Positions 56,424 through 64,000 of a stretch of 64,000 bases of DNA are shown here, piece by piece. Where the stretch lies: positions 1 to 64,000 of the forward strand of contig NZ_FNWW01000012.1 in assembly GCF_900108515.1 (NCBI RefSeq). Reading direction: 5' to 3'. The stretch is from Halobacillus karajensis (GTDB taxonomy: Bacteria; Bacillota; Bacilli; Bacillales; Halobacillaceae). Each line of letters opens with the position of its first letter. Position 1 is the first letter of the stretch. Both the position numbers and the translations under genes were made by a program. The notes below the pieces were generated by a model, which worked only from the letters and a program-made list of their open reading frames with translations, was not told where the DNA came from and did not search any database.

Positions 56424-56861
56424 TTGTATTTTGTTGATCGAGAAAAAATTGAAGAGATTTTATCATATATGGAAACCATTCAAGAGGAAATGACAGGGCG
56501 CACTTATGAGAACTTTATGGACCGACTTCTTTTGGAAAGGATCACCCATTTACATATTGAAGCCATTATTGATGTTGGAAATAAGATGATTGATGGTTTT
56601 ATTATGAGAGATCCGGGCAGCTATGAGGATATCATTGACATTCTTACAGACGAACAAGTGTTATCTGATGTAGACGAAAAAGCTTATAAACCATTTATTA
56701 AACTGCGGAAGATGATCATTCAACAATATACAGAAGTGGACCATTCCCAAATAGAGACAGTTTGGGAAGCACACGGGGACACGATTAAAGCATTTCCAGA
56801 AAAGATCCGTCATTACTTGGATAATGAACTCGGACCAGTTTCGGCTTTTTCGAAAAGTTGA
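56424..56861 (+). CDS. yutE: DUF86/HepT-like protein YutE
   Basis: 145 residues, all-helical DUF86 fold: LLLERITHLHIEAIIDVGNK, DIIDILTDEQVLSD, FIKLRKMIIQQYTEVDHSQI. HepT toxins need an R-x4-6-H motif near the end; here the site reads LRKMIIQQY, so the His is replaced and RNase activity is doubtful. No MntA-type antitoxin gene is adjacent. TTG 56424 has GAGGAGG 7 nt upstream. It is likely a housekeeping YutE of the yutE-yutF pair. Confidence 0.82.
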   Translation: MYFVDREKIEEILSYMETIQEEMTGRTYENFMDRLLLERITHLHIEAIIDVGNKMIDGFIMRDPGSYEDIIDILTDEQVLSDVDEKAYKPFIKLRKMIIQQYTEVDHSQIETVWEAHGDTIKAFPEKIRHYLDNELGPVSAFSKS

Positions 56862-56885
56862 GAGAAGATGAAAGGTGAAAAGAAT

Positions 56886-57653
56886 ATGAAAAGGTATAAG
56901 GGATACTTGGTGGATCTGGATGGAACGATGTATAAGGGAAAACAAAGAATCGAGGGTGCTGCTGAATTTGTTGAACACTTAGAGGGAAAAGGGCTTCCCT
57001 TTCTGTATTTAACGAATAATTCTTCCAAGACGGCTGATCAAATAGCTGATAAATTAAACCATATGGGTGTTCGTGCCAAACCTGAGCAAGTTTATACAAG
57101 CAGTCTTGCAACCGCTGAATATATCAGCAGTGAAAAACCAGAGGCTCGTGTGTTTGCGATAGGGGAAGAAGGGTTGTTTGATGCCTTAGAAAAAAAAGGA
57201 TTAAAGCTAGTGAAGGAACGCGCAGATTTTGTGGTGATGGGAATAGATCACGATATCAGTTATGAAAAACTGGCGCGTGCGTGTTTAGAGGTTAGAGCGG
57301 GTGCGGCATTAGTGAGTACGAACGGTGATATAGCTATTCCAACGGAAAGAGGACTGGTTCCTGGTAACGGTGCCCTGACCTCGGTTATATCTGTAAGTAC
57401 AGGGGTATCCCCCATTTTCGTAGGGAAACCAGAACCCTTGATTATGTCCAGAGCTCTTAAACGCTTAGGGTATGAGAAAGAAGAGGTTTTGATGGTCGGG
57501 GATAATTACAACACGGATATAAAGGCGGGAATGACAGCTGGATTGGACACGTTGATGGTGGAAACAGGATTAAGTACCTTTGAAGAAATTAAACATTATG
57601 ACCATCAACCTACCTATAAATATAAAGACTTACATGAGTGGATGCGAAGATAG
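56886..57653 (+). CDS. yutF: HAD-superfamily (NagD/IIA) phosphatase YutF
   Basis: 255 residues. HAD motif I YLVDLDGTMYKG, motif II FLYLTNNSSKT, Lys in VGKPEPLIM, motif III LMVGDNYNTDIKAG. Family TIGR01457 (YutF type). ATG 56886 is preferred, with AAAGGTGAAAA upstream; the frame is open to 56868. It probably hydrolyses phosphorylated sugars or nucleotides. Confidence 0.9.
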   Translation: MKRYKGYLVDLDGTMYKGKQRIEGAAEFVEHLEGKGLPFLYLTNNSSKTADQIADKLNHMGVRAKPEQVYTSSLATAEYISSEKPEARVFAIGEEGLFDALEKKGLKLVKERADFVVMGIDHDISYEKLARACLEVRAGAALVSTNGDIAIPTERGLVPGNGALTSVISVSTGVSPIFVGKPEPLIMSRALKRLGYEKEEVLMVGDNYNTDIKAGMTAGLDTLMVETGLSTFEEIKHYDHQPTYKYKDLHEWMRR

Positions 57654-57674
57654 ACCTCTCAAATAGCTCTTTTA

Positions 57675-57709
57675 CAAAAAAGACCAGAGCCTAACTCTGG
57701 TCTTTTTTG
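57675..57709. terminator. Bidirectional terminator between yutF and the next gene
   Basis: AAAAAAGACCAGAG / CTCTGGTCTTTTTT around CCTAA. Confidence 0.9.
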
Positions 57710-57727
57710 TGTATATTCCCCATAATT

Positions 57728-59287
57728 TTATAACAAATATGGACCGAAGATTACGGTGATCAAGAGTACATGGACCCCAATGAAATAGGTCAGTTGGACA
57801 GGGATTGACCAATCTTTTGTGGGGGATCCGATCTTCAACATGGCAAAAGAGATAAGGCCAAAGCTTAGTAAGTAAAGGATTGGACTGCCAGGAAAACTTA
57901 GGTATTCCGGCGCTCTGGAAAGAAGTGATTCTGAAAACAATAGATCTTTTGTCCATATGGCAGCGATTAGATAAATGAAAATGCCTGTATAAAGTACCCA
58001 GGAACGATCTTGATCCATGGCCTCTACTCTCGTAAACATAATAATAATCATAAAAAGCAGCGGCCATAAAAACCAAATGATTGAAATAAGCAGAGCAAAT
58101 AAACCGGCTGACAGCATTCCAATGGTTTTTCCAGATGTGTGTAACAGCGCTTGCTTTGTAACTTGATCAGCTTTTGTTATTACCTCTGGCCGGCTGGAAG
58201 ATACCAAAAGATTATGATTTTCTCCTCCATGATCCACCCAGATGATGGTATCTGGATTCACGCGTATAGGAAAATTGGAAAATGAGGGCGTATTGCTTAA
58301 ACGCGTGACTTCTGTTTCGTTGTTATTCTTTATTTTAGCTTGATAAATATTGAATTGGGTATTTTCCCGAAATCGTGTTTCGGTCCACCCAGTTGCTTTA
58401 AAAAGCAAAAGCGTACCATCTTCCGTATATTCCATACTTAAATCAGATACTTCTCTTAATTCTGTGCTGGAAAAAGGATCAGAAAAGCTTAATCTATTTA
58501 AGTTGGGATCTTCCTCAAATGGTCCTTCAGCGTAATAGTAATCATTTTCAACCTCTCCAGATTGGCTTTGTTTTTGTAATGTGGAAACTAGAATGTGATA
58601 CATGTTATTTTTGACCGTGAATTGAATATCACGTACTTCTTCTGAACCTTTTACTGCAAAAGCATTTTCCCCAAGTTTTTGCAGGTTGTTTCCTTTTACT
58701 TGGTAATATGTCAGTTGGTTTCCTTCTATAGATACCATACGGATTAGTAAATAAACTCCATTTTCTGTTTCTATCATTTTAAGCTCTGCTTTTGGATTAG
58801 CTAAGGTTAAAAGTGCTTCGCCTTCTAGTTGATGGGTATCTAAACGGAATAGCTTATCCTCATTTCTGTAGAAAGCCTCAGACTTTAAAGGGAAAAATTT
58901 TTGAATCTCACTAATTTTTTTCCCTGACTCTTCATCGTATAGGTGGTAGTAATCTGTATAAACGACTCTGTCTTCTTCTATGTAAAATTGTGTGAATTTA
59001 TCTACAGGAATATCGTGATTTTTTCGTTCCACCTTTTCAAAGTCCTCATTATAACTATTCTCTTGAATTCCATTGGGGGTAAGGAAGGAAACAGTTGCAT
59101 TTCCTTTCATCATTTTTGCATGAGGAGAGCGTAATATGGGCGTTGTTCCTATGTCCAGTGCACGACTCCAATTGTCATCAGGTGGCTCTGTCACCTTCTG
59201 GTAGTTATGATTAAATAGCAGAAGGACTGCTATACAAATGATCAGGGATGGAAGCAGCCATACCATCTTTCCTCTCCATTTTTTCAT
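57728..59287 (-). CDS. large membrane protein with extracellular beta-rich domain and C-terminal TM bundle
   Basis: 519 residues: TM1 about 8-25 (MVWLLPSLIICIAVLLLF), then about 350 residues with repeated strand-turn patterns like a beta-propeller (LLIRMVSIEGNQLTYYQVKG; EYTEDGTLLLFKATGWTETR). Four or five TM helices follow at about 395-519, starting GMLSAGLFALLISIIWFLWP. I do not recognise the family. A GAAGGGGGAAATGC leader gives the start at 59287. No partner gene suggests its role. Confidence 0.65.
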   Translation of the reverse strand: MKKWRGKMVWLLPSLIICIAVLLLFNHNYQKVTEPPDDNWSRALDIGTTPILRSPHAKMMKGNATVSFLTPNGIQENSYNEDFEKVERKNHDIPVDKFTQFYIEEDRVVYTDYYHLYDEESGKKISEIQKFFPLKSEAFYRNEDKLFRLDTHQLEGEALLTLANPKAELKMIETENGVYLLIRMVSIEGNQLTYYQVKGNNLQKLGENAFAVKGSEEVRDIQFTVKNNMYHILVSTLQKQSQSGEVENDYYYAEGPFEEDPNLNRLSFSDPFSSTELREVSDLSMEYTEDGTLLLFKATGWTETRFRENTQFNIYQAKIKNNNETEVTRLSNTPSFSNFPIRVNPDTIIWVDHGGENHNLLVSSSRPEVITKADQVTKQALLHTSGKTIGMLSAGLFALLISIIWFLWPLLFMIIIMFTRVEAMDQDRSWVLYTGIFIYLIAAIWTKDLLFSESLLSRAPEYLSFPGSPILYLLSFGLISFAMLKIGSPTKDWSIPVQLTYFIGVHVLLITVIFGPYLL

Positions 59288-59458
59288 GCATTTCCCCCTT
59301 CCTTTTTTTATCTAATTTGCTTACGTGCGAGTAATTAAAAAAGTTTCAGAAAAATAAAAAGATTATTAGTCAAAGGGAGGAATGTGAATAATGGAAGGGG
59401 AGTTATGGGGTTCCTTCTTAATGTTGGCTGAATAGTCGGTCCTTCTTTTCAAAATAAA

Positions 59459-59512
59459 AAGTAGCTCAATGGTGAGGGACAATTTCTTTAACCCCCTGAT
59501 TGAACTACTTGG
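59459..59512 (-). terminator. Terminator of yutG (long loop)
   Basis: On the minus strand AAGTAGTTCAAT pairs with ATTGAGCTACTT across about 28 nt and is followed by TTTATTTTG. The stem is nearly perfect. Confidence 0.6.
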
Positions 59513-59524
59513 GACTTTTAAACC

Positions 59525-60031
59525 TTAGTCTTCAGGATCTCCTGCAATACTGTGGGCGAGTCGGCTGGAAGCAGCAGCGGCAATGGCCCCGACAATATCA
59601 TCAAGAAATGTATGACATTCCCCTGAAGATTTATCATTCAATTTTTGTAATATTCCTGGTTTTTGTTTATCAATATATCCGTAATTAGTGAAACCAATAG
59701 ATCCGTATACGTTAACGATGGAAAAGGCGATAATTTCGTCTATTCCATAAAGGCTTTCATCCACTTCAATGGTGGACTGTAATGGTTCTTCAAGCATATT
59801 TTTTTCTGCCAGCCGATCCATCTGAATTCCAGTAATGATTGCATTTTGAACTTCTCGCTTTGTCAGTACTTTATTAACATTGAAGCGGCAATCATCCATA
59901 GACAAGTCTTCATGGTATTTGGACTGTAAGTAATAGACGAGATCTGCGATATCATCAATGGTGACCCCTCTATCCACCAGCCATTCCCTTGCTGTTTTCT
60001 CAAGAGTGGATACTTTTCTGTCTTCTGCCAT
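59525..60031 (-). CDS. yutG: phosphatidylglycerophosphatase A-like protein YutG
   Basis: 168 residues: TLEKTAREWLVDRGVTIDDI, then VNKVLTKREVQNAIITGIQM, GIDEIIAFSIVNVYGSIGFT and TFLDDIVGAIAAAASSRLAH, the PgpA-like conserved core. It is soluble, unlike enterobacterial PgpA. ATG 60031 has GGAGG 8 nt upstream and is chosen over the longer frame to 60094. Confidence 0.82.
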   Translation of the reverse strand: MAEDRKVSTLEKTAREWLVDRGVTIDDIADLVYYLQSKYHEDLSMDDCRFNVNKVLTKREVQNAIITGIQMDRLAEKNMLEEPLQSTIEVDESLYGIDEIIAFSIVNVYGSIGFTNYGYIDKQKPGILQKLNDKSSGECHTFLDDIVGAIAAAASSRLAHSIAGDPED

Positions 60032-60216
60032 AGTGAAAACCTCCCTGCTCATCATGACTTGCACTGTACCATACCCGCGTTTATTTTTACACAAACGATG
60101 GGAATTATGTATATTATATCAAAACTTTGTCAAGAAGGTGCAAAACGGAAATACTGAGCAGTGAGTAAATCGATGATGCTATGATAAAATGTAAGGAAAC
60201 GAATGGAGGGATTCAA

Positions 60217-61182
60217 TTGTCAAAGCCGAAAGTTTATATTACCAGAAATCTTCCAGATGAAATCATTGAGCCGTATAAAGGTGATTTGGATATTGAAATG
60301 TGGCCCGAAAAAGAAGTCCCTGTAGACCGCCACATATTGCTTGAGCATGCCCGAACATCCGAGGGGCTCTTGACAATGCTAACGGATTCGGTAGATAAGG
60401 AACTTCTTCAGCAATCGGAGAACCTCTCCATTGTAGCGAATATGGCGGTTGGCTATGACAATGTGGATGTGGTGAGGGCACGGAAGAAAAATGTAGCTGT
60501 CTCCAACACTCCTGATGTGCTCACAGAAACAACCGCAGATCTTACATTTTGTTTGCTCATGGCTACGGCGAGAAGATTAGTGGAAGCGAACCAATACATA
60601 AAAGACAATCAGTGGAAGAACTGGTCGCCACTCATGTTGGCGGGAAGTGACATTCATGGGAAAACAATAGGTATTGTTGGGATGGGCAGGATTGGTGAAG
60701 CCGTAGCTAAAAGAGCGAAGGGGTTTGGTATGAAGGTGCTTTATCATAACCGCTCACGGAAAAAAGAGGTAGAAGAAAATCTTGGAGCCATCTATACAGC
60801 ATTTGATTCTTTGCTGGAACAAGCGGACTATGTCGTTTGTTTAACCCCCTTAACTGATGAAACAAGACACATGTTTGATGCTTCTGCATTTAAGAAGATG
60901 AAGACGGAGGCCTTTTTTATTAATGTATCACGAGGAGGGACCATGGACGAGCAAGCTTTGTATAGAGCAATCACAGATAATGAAATAGCAGGGGCAGGCC
61001 TTGATGTTTTTGAAGAAGAACCGATTTTATCTAATCATCCATTACTTGCGCTACCAGAAGTTATTTGCCTTCCTCATATTGGATCGGCAACGAAAGAAAC
61101 AAGGTATAAAATGATGACACTCAGTTTGGATAACCTTGTCCGCCATTTCCAAGGGAAACCGCTATTGACACCAGTTACATAA
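60217..61182 (+). CDS. D-isomer 2-hydroxyacid dehydrogenase (glyoxylate/hydroxypyruvate reductase type)
   Basis: 321 residues. NAD(P) site GKTIGIVGMGRIGEAVAKRA, catalytic Arg in FINVSRGGTMDEQAL, Glu in LDVFEEEPI, His in CLPHIGSATKETR. The order of domains and YDNVDVVRARKKNVAVSNTP fit GyaR/YvcT-type reductases acting on glyoxylate or D-glycerate. The exact substrate is not certain. TTG 60217 has GGAGGG 6-7 nt upstream. Confidence 0.88.
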   Translation: MSKPKVYITRNLPDEIIEPYKGDLDIEMWPEKEVPVDRHILLEHARTSEGLLTMLTDSVDKELLQQSENLSIVANMAVGYDNVDVVRARKKNVAVSNTPDVLTETTADLTFCLLMATARRLVEANQYIKDNQWKNWSPLMLAGSDIHGKTIGIVGMGRIGEAVAKRAKGFGMKVLYHNRSRKKEVEENLGAIYTAFDSLLEQADYVVCLTPLTDETRHMFDASAFKKMKTEAFFINVSRGGTMDEQALYRAITDNEIAGAGLDVFEEEPILSNHPLLALPEVICLPHIGSATKETRYKMMTLSLDNLVRHFQGKPLLTPVT

Positions 61183-61208
61183 AAAAGCCGCTCATAGGAG
61201 CGGCTTTT
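61181..61208 (+). terminator. Terminator of the dehydrogenase
   Basis: AAAAGCCGCT / AGCGGCTTTT around CATAGG; it also serves the converging yutI gene. Confidence 0.85.
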
Positions 61209-61221
61209 CAACATGGTTGTA

Positions 61222-61443
61222 TTAAAAGACTTGTTCGACTTCGTAAATACCAGGTACTTCTTGTGCAAGTGCACGTTCGATACCTGCTTTTAATGTGATT
61301 GTGGAACTAGGGCAGTTTCCGCAAGCCCCCATTAGTCGCAGGCGAACGATCCCGTCTTCTACATCGACGAGTTCAACATCTCCACCGTCACGGAGTAAAA
61401 ATGGGCGAAGTTTGTTCAGTACCTCTTGAACTTGTTCATGCAT
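61222..61443 (-). CDS. yutI: NifU-like iron-sulfur carrier YutI
   Basis: 73 residues, one NifU C-terminal domain: [20 protein letters not shown], then [20 protein letters not shown] (Cys-x-x-Cys cluster ligands). It carries or delivers [4Fe-4S] clusters. I prefer ATG 61443 over TTG 61449. Confidence 0.9.
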   Translation of the reverse strand: MHEQVQEVLNKLRPFLLRDGGDVELVDVEDGIVRLRLMGACGNCPSSTITLKAGIERALAQEVPGIYEVEQVF

Positions 61444-61609
61444 GTTCAATCTTCCCCTTTCTTAGTATTATTATAAAACGAAATGCAAAAAAAATCTATG
61501 GTCGTCTTTGTCTCTGTATTAAGATATTGAGAACTATTATCATTTTATCTTTTATGACTTCTTTTGTAAAATAGAAACCAATTGAAACCTTGAGGGGAGA
61601 AGGGTATCG

Positions 61610-61945
61610 ATGAAGGATAAAGGAATTCGTGTGGTTGTTTATGGAGCAGATGTGAAATGCGCCAGCTGTGTGAACGCACCTGGTTCAAGGGAGACTTATG
61701 AATGGCTGCAGGCAGCTATAGGAAGAAAGTTTAACGACTCGCATATTATCTATGCTTATTATGATATTCATGAAGAGAAACAAGCTGACGCTGACCATTC
61801 TATAATTCAACAGATTCTGAATGGTGAGTTATTTTACCCACTAGTCATGATTGAAAATGAGGTGGTCACCGAGGGAGACCCCAGATTAAAAAAGGTTTAT
61901 CAAGTATTGGAAAGACATGGGATAAAGCAGCTGGGAAATTTATAG
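61610..61945 (+). CDS. yuzD: YuzD (DUF1462) thioredoxin-like protein
   Basis: 111 residues: VVVYGADVKCASCVNAPGSR contains a Cys-x-x-Cys at the thioredoxin-like active-site position. ETYEWLQAAIGRKF, YAYYDIHEEK and ELFYPLVMIENEVVTEGDPR follow. It is a conserved Bacillaceae family neighbouring the NifU-like gene. The role is presumably thiol/iron-sulfur related (inference). GAGGGGAGAAGGG precedes ATG 61610. Confidence 0.85.
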   Translation: MKDKGIRVVVYGADVKCASCVNAPGSRETYEWLQAAIGRKFNDSHIIYAYYDIHEEKQADADHSIIQQILNGELFYPLVMIENEVVTEGDPRLKKVYQVLERHGIKQLGNL

Positions 61946-62011
61946 CAGATTCTGACGCGGGTATGATATGATTAGGGAGAGTAGGGTTTCATCCAATAAG
62001 AGGTGAAACGG

Positions 62012-62242
62012 ATGAATCCATTAATTGAATTCTGTATTAACAATCTGATCAGTGGATCTCAGGAAGCCAAAGAAAGGCTTGAAAAGGATCCAGATCTTGA
62101 TGTCGTCGAATATGGTTGCTTACGTAACTGCGGACTATGTTCACAGACTTTATATGCTGTTGTAGAGGGAAATCGTGTTATGGCGGACACACCTGATGAA
62201 TTAGTCGATAAAATATATGAACATTTGGACGAAACCCTATAA
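62012..62242 (+). CDS. yuzB: YuzB (DUF1450) family protein
   Basis: 76 residues: MNPLIEFCINNLISGSQEAK, then VVEYGCLRNCGLCSQTLYAV with three Cys (C-x3-C-x2-C) typical of YuzB. AGAGGTG precedes ATG 62012. Function unknown. It lies within the yutI-yuzD-yuzB-yutM iron-sulfur neighbourhood. Confidence 0.87.
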   Translation: MNPLIEFCINNLISGSQEAKERLEKDPDLDVVEYGCLRNCGLCSQTLYAVVEGNRVMADTPDELVDKIYEHLDETL

Positions 62243-62373
62243 CAGGTGTAGCCGTGCAATGAAAAGGTATCCTGATAGGGATGCCTTTTGTATGACAAGG
62301 ATGATCTGGATATTTGATAAAAAGACCGCCCCTTTAGTATACTGAAAATAAGAAGAGAAAGGAGAGGCTTGGT

Positions 62374-62730
62374 ATGATCCTGAACATCACAGAGGCCGCA
62401 AGTCATCAGATTAAAGAGATGATGAAAGAAGAAGGAGATGTACGTCTTCGCTTCGGTGTTAAAGGTGGAGGCTGTAGTGGATTGTCTTATGCCATGGGCT
62501 TCGAAGACGAGATTAATGAAGAGCTTGACTTATTAGAAGAATCCGGAGGAATTCCTATTGTTATCAATCGGCAGGATGCTGCTATTGTTGAGGGTACGAC
62601 GATTGATTTTAAACAGAATATGATGGGGGGCGGGTTCACGATTGATAACCCGAATGCCATTGTATCCTGTGGTTGCGGTTCTTCCTTTAAGACGGCGACT
62701 AATGCGGGTACACCTGATCCGAACTGCTAA
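62374..62730 (+). CDS. yutM: A-type iron-sulfur assembly protein YutM (IscA/HesB family)
   Basis: 118 residues. The three conserved Cys are present: FGVKGGGCSGLSYAMGF and AIVSCGCGSSF. It binds or transfers Fe-S clusters. GAAAGGAGAGG precedes ATG 62374. Length and motif spacing are normal. Confidence 0.9.
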   Translation: MILNITEAASHQIKEMMKEEGDVRLRFGVKGGGCSGLSYAMGFEDEINEELDLLEESGGIPIVINRQDAAIVEGTTIDFKQNMMGGGFTIDNPNAIVSCGCGSSFKTATNAGTPDPNC

Positions 62731-62738
62731 TATATAGG

Positions 62739-62773
62739 GAACCTTTCTGTTTCATACAGAAGGGTTTTTGTTT
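62739..62773 (+). terminator. Terminator of yutM
   Basis: AACCTTTCTGT / ACAGAAGGGTT around TTCAT, then TTTTGTTTT. Confidence 0.8.
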
Positions 62774-62936
62774 TATTCAGGCATGGTATTTTTACGACGA
62801 ATGTAGATCCACTATTTAAAAAGACCGCCCCATTGGTCACAAAACATCTAAATGAAATAACTATTGCTCTACACGGCATTCGGAGCGAATCGGAATGAAT
62901 ATCAATATAAGGATACGGCCATCTCCATCATAAATG

Positions 62937-62978
62937 AAAAGGAAGAAGTCCTTGGTGAAAAGCGGACTTCTTCCTTTT
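62937..62978 (-). terminator. Terminator of yumC
   Basis: AAAAGGAAGAAGTCC / GGACTTCTTCCTTTT, a perfect 15-bp stem just after the yumC stop. Confidence 0.9.
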
Positions 62979-62982
62979 GGTT

Positions 62983-63969
62983 TTAGGAAAACATACTGGT
63001 TGAGTGTTTTGGTTGGACACGAGCTTTGGGATCCATGTAAGCTTTGGCGTTGTTGACGGCTGTTGGGCCTTCGCCAAAACCAGAAGCAATAAGCTTCACT
63101 TTACCTGGGTAGGTACATATGTCTCCAGCAGCGTAGATTCCTTTAATGTTGGTTTCCATTTTGGAATTTACAACGATACTGTTTTTATCGATTTCTAATG
63201 CCCAATCCTTTATTGGGCCAAGGGAAGAAATGAAACCATAGTTTACAATCACATCATCCACATCAATGGTTTCTACTCGATCGCCTTTTACTTCAGTTAA
63301 CTCCACTTGTTCGATACGATCCTCACCAATCATTCTTTCAGGTGTAAAAGGAGTCATTATCCTTACTTTGGAGTCGTTTAACTGTGACACACTATGTTCA
63401 TGTGCTCTAAATTTATCTCTTCTATGGACGAGGGTCACTTGTTCAGCAATCGGTTCCAGCATGAGTGCCCAGTCGACAGCCGAATCACCACCACCGGCGA
63501 TCATAACCTTTCTGTCACGGAACTGATCCATGTTGCTGACATGGTAGTGCAGATTCGTTTGTTCAAAACGTTCGGTATCTTCCATTTTCAGTTTTCGTGG
63601 CTGGAATGCACCATTTCCAGCGGTGATAACAATGGTTCTTGTATAATGAACAGCTTTATCTGTTGTAAGCTTAATAGTTTCATCATCCATGCGCTCAACA
63701 GAGACAACTTCTTGATTTAAGGAAACCGTTGGGTTAAAGGCCATGGCTTGTTCTTCCAAGTTATCTATCAATTCTTGGGCACGCACTTTTGGAAAACCAG
63801 CGACATCAAAGATGTATTTTTCCGGATACAGGGCTGTTAGTTGGCCGCCAAGGTGTGGCAGGCTCTCTATTATATTGACGCTTGCTTCACGCATCCCACC
63901 ATAAAATGCTGTGAATAAACCGACAGGGCCTCCGCCGATCACCGTTATATCATATATTTTTTCACTCAT
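62983..63969 (-). CDS. yumC: ferredoxin/flavodoxin-NADP+ reductase YumC
   Basis: 328 residues, thioredoxin-reductase-like fold without the active-site Cys pair. FAD site [23 protein letters not shown] site [17 protein letters not shown], second FAD motif [21 protein letters not shown]-terminal [14 protein letters not shown]. It reduces ferredoxin/flavodoxin with NADPH. The GGAGGTAAATT ribosome-binding site is complete before ATG 63969, so the gene is whole. Confidence 0.92.
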   Translation of the reverse strand: MSEKIYDITVIGGGPVGLFTAFYGGMREASVNIIESLPHLGGQLTALYPEKYIFDVAGFPKVRAQELIDNLEEQAMAFNPTVSLNQEVVSVERMDDETIKLTTDKAVHYTRTIVITAGNGAFQPRKLKMEDTERFEQTNLHYHVSNMDQFRDRKVMIAGGGDSAVDWALMLEPIAEQVTLVHRRDKFRAHEHSVSQLNDSKVRIMTPFTPERMIGEDRIEQVELTEVKGDRVETIDVDDVIVNYGFISSLGPIKDWALEIDKNSIVVNSKMETNIKGIYAAGDICTYPGKVKLIASGFGEGPTAVNNAKAYMDPKARVQPKHSTSMFS

Positions 63970-64000
63970 AATTTACCTCCTGATGGAAATTTCACTAATG

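Noticed and set aside
56424-56861. HepT/MntA toxin-antitoxin system
   Set aside because: The RNase motif is missing and no nucleotidyltransferase antitoxin is adjacent; the neighbour is yutF.
62780-62940. Small gene between yutM and yumC
   Set aside because: A frame reading LLYTAFGANRNEYQYKDTAI lacks a start, begins with ATG-AAA-TAA, and runs into the yumC terminator.

Overview
This window looks like chromosome from a moderately halophilic, spore-forming Bacillaceae of the Halobacillus/Pontibacillus/Virgibacillus kind. The evidence is a Bacillus-type conserved block at the right end (yun/yut/yuz genes, LytH, YunB, YumC), sporulation lipoproteins, sodium-coupled transporters (NSS, NhaC-type, TRAP) and low G+C. 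I cannot name the species from sequence alone.

The left 36.5 kb is an accessory region. It is a string of short, mostly plus-strand genes or short operons, each followed by a copy of one dispersed, always plus-oriented element of about 35-70 bp. The element starts with a small palindrome (CTTGA-nn-TCAAG type) followed by AGTCTT, then a variable 7-10 nt spacer, a GGGGGC block, and in many copies a terminator-like hairpin plus T-rich tail. I find about 23 copies between 789 and 36536 and none to the right. The genes between copies resemble integron-cassette cargo: AadA-like nucleotidyltransferase, rifampin ADP-ribosyltransferase (arr), VOC, GNAT, DinB, VanZ, isochorismatase, DUF4181, and small membrane or lipoproteins. 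Many are broken. No integron integrase and no canonical attC is visible, so this is a cassette-like array of unknown mechanism.

An intact IS110-family element (6827-8407) sits exactly inside one copy of the repeat. A 205-bp remnant of a second copy (18820-19024) sits at the same point of another. Both insertions are at an AG dinucleotide just before GGGGGC. The non-coding end of the IS110 can be folded as a two-loop bridge RNA; one loop carries GCCCCCT, the complement of the repeat's AGGGGGC, and the other carries AGCTGG, which is also at the IS terminus. The sequence therefore suggests an RNA-guided transposon that targets the cassette-boundary repeat.

Interspersed in the accessory region are larger units: a GntR-regulated TRAP transporter (2764-6276), an ABC transporter with a LytTR-ABC regulator (14165-16961), a stand-alone double-domain ABC permease (21259-23253), and a membrane-anchored sugar-binding protein/LytS-type kinase/YesN-type regulator triad beside an MFS sugar porter (23437-29097). 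A secreted M14 peptidase follows (33163-35565).

From 38.5 to 46.1 kb lies a levan/sucrose locus: YesM/YesN-type two-component system, lipoprotein sugar-binding protein, levansucrase (SacB) and endolevanase (LevB). From 46.7 kb onwards the order is conserved-backbone-like: yunE-yunD-yunB, a lysine riboswitch with its NhaC-type transporter, metP-metS, lytH, yutC, yutD, DUF3055, yutE-yutF, a membrane protein, yutG, a D-2-hydroxyacid dehydrogenase, yutI, yuzD, yuzB, yutM and yumC.
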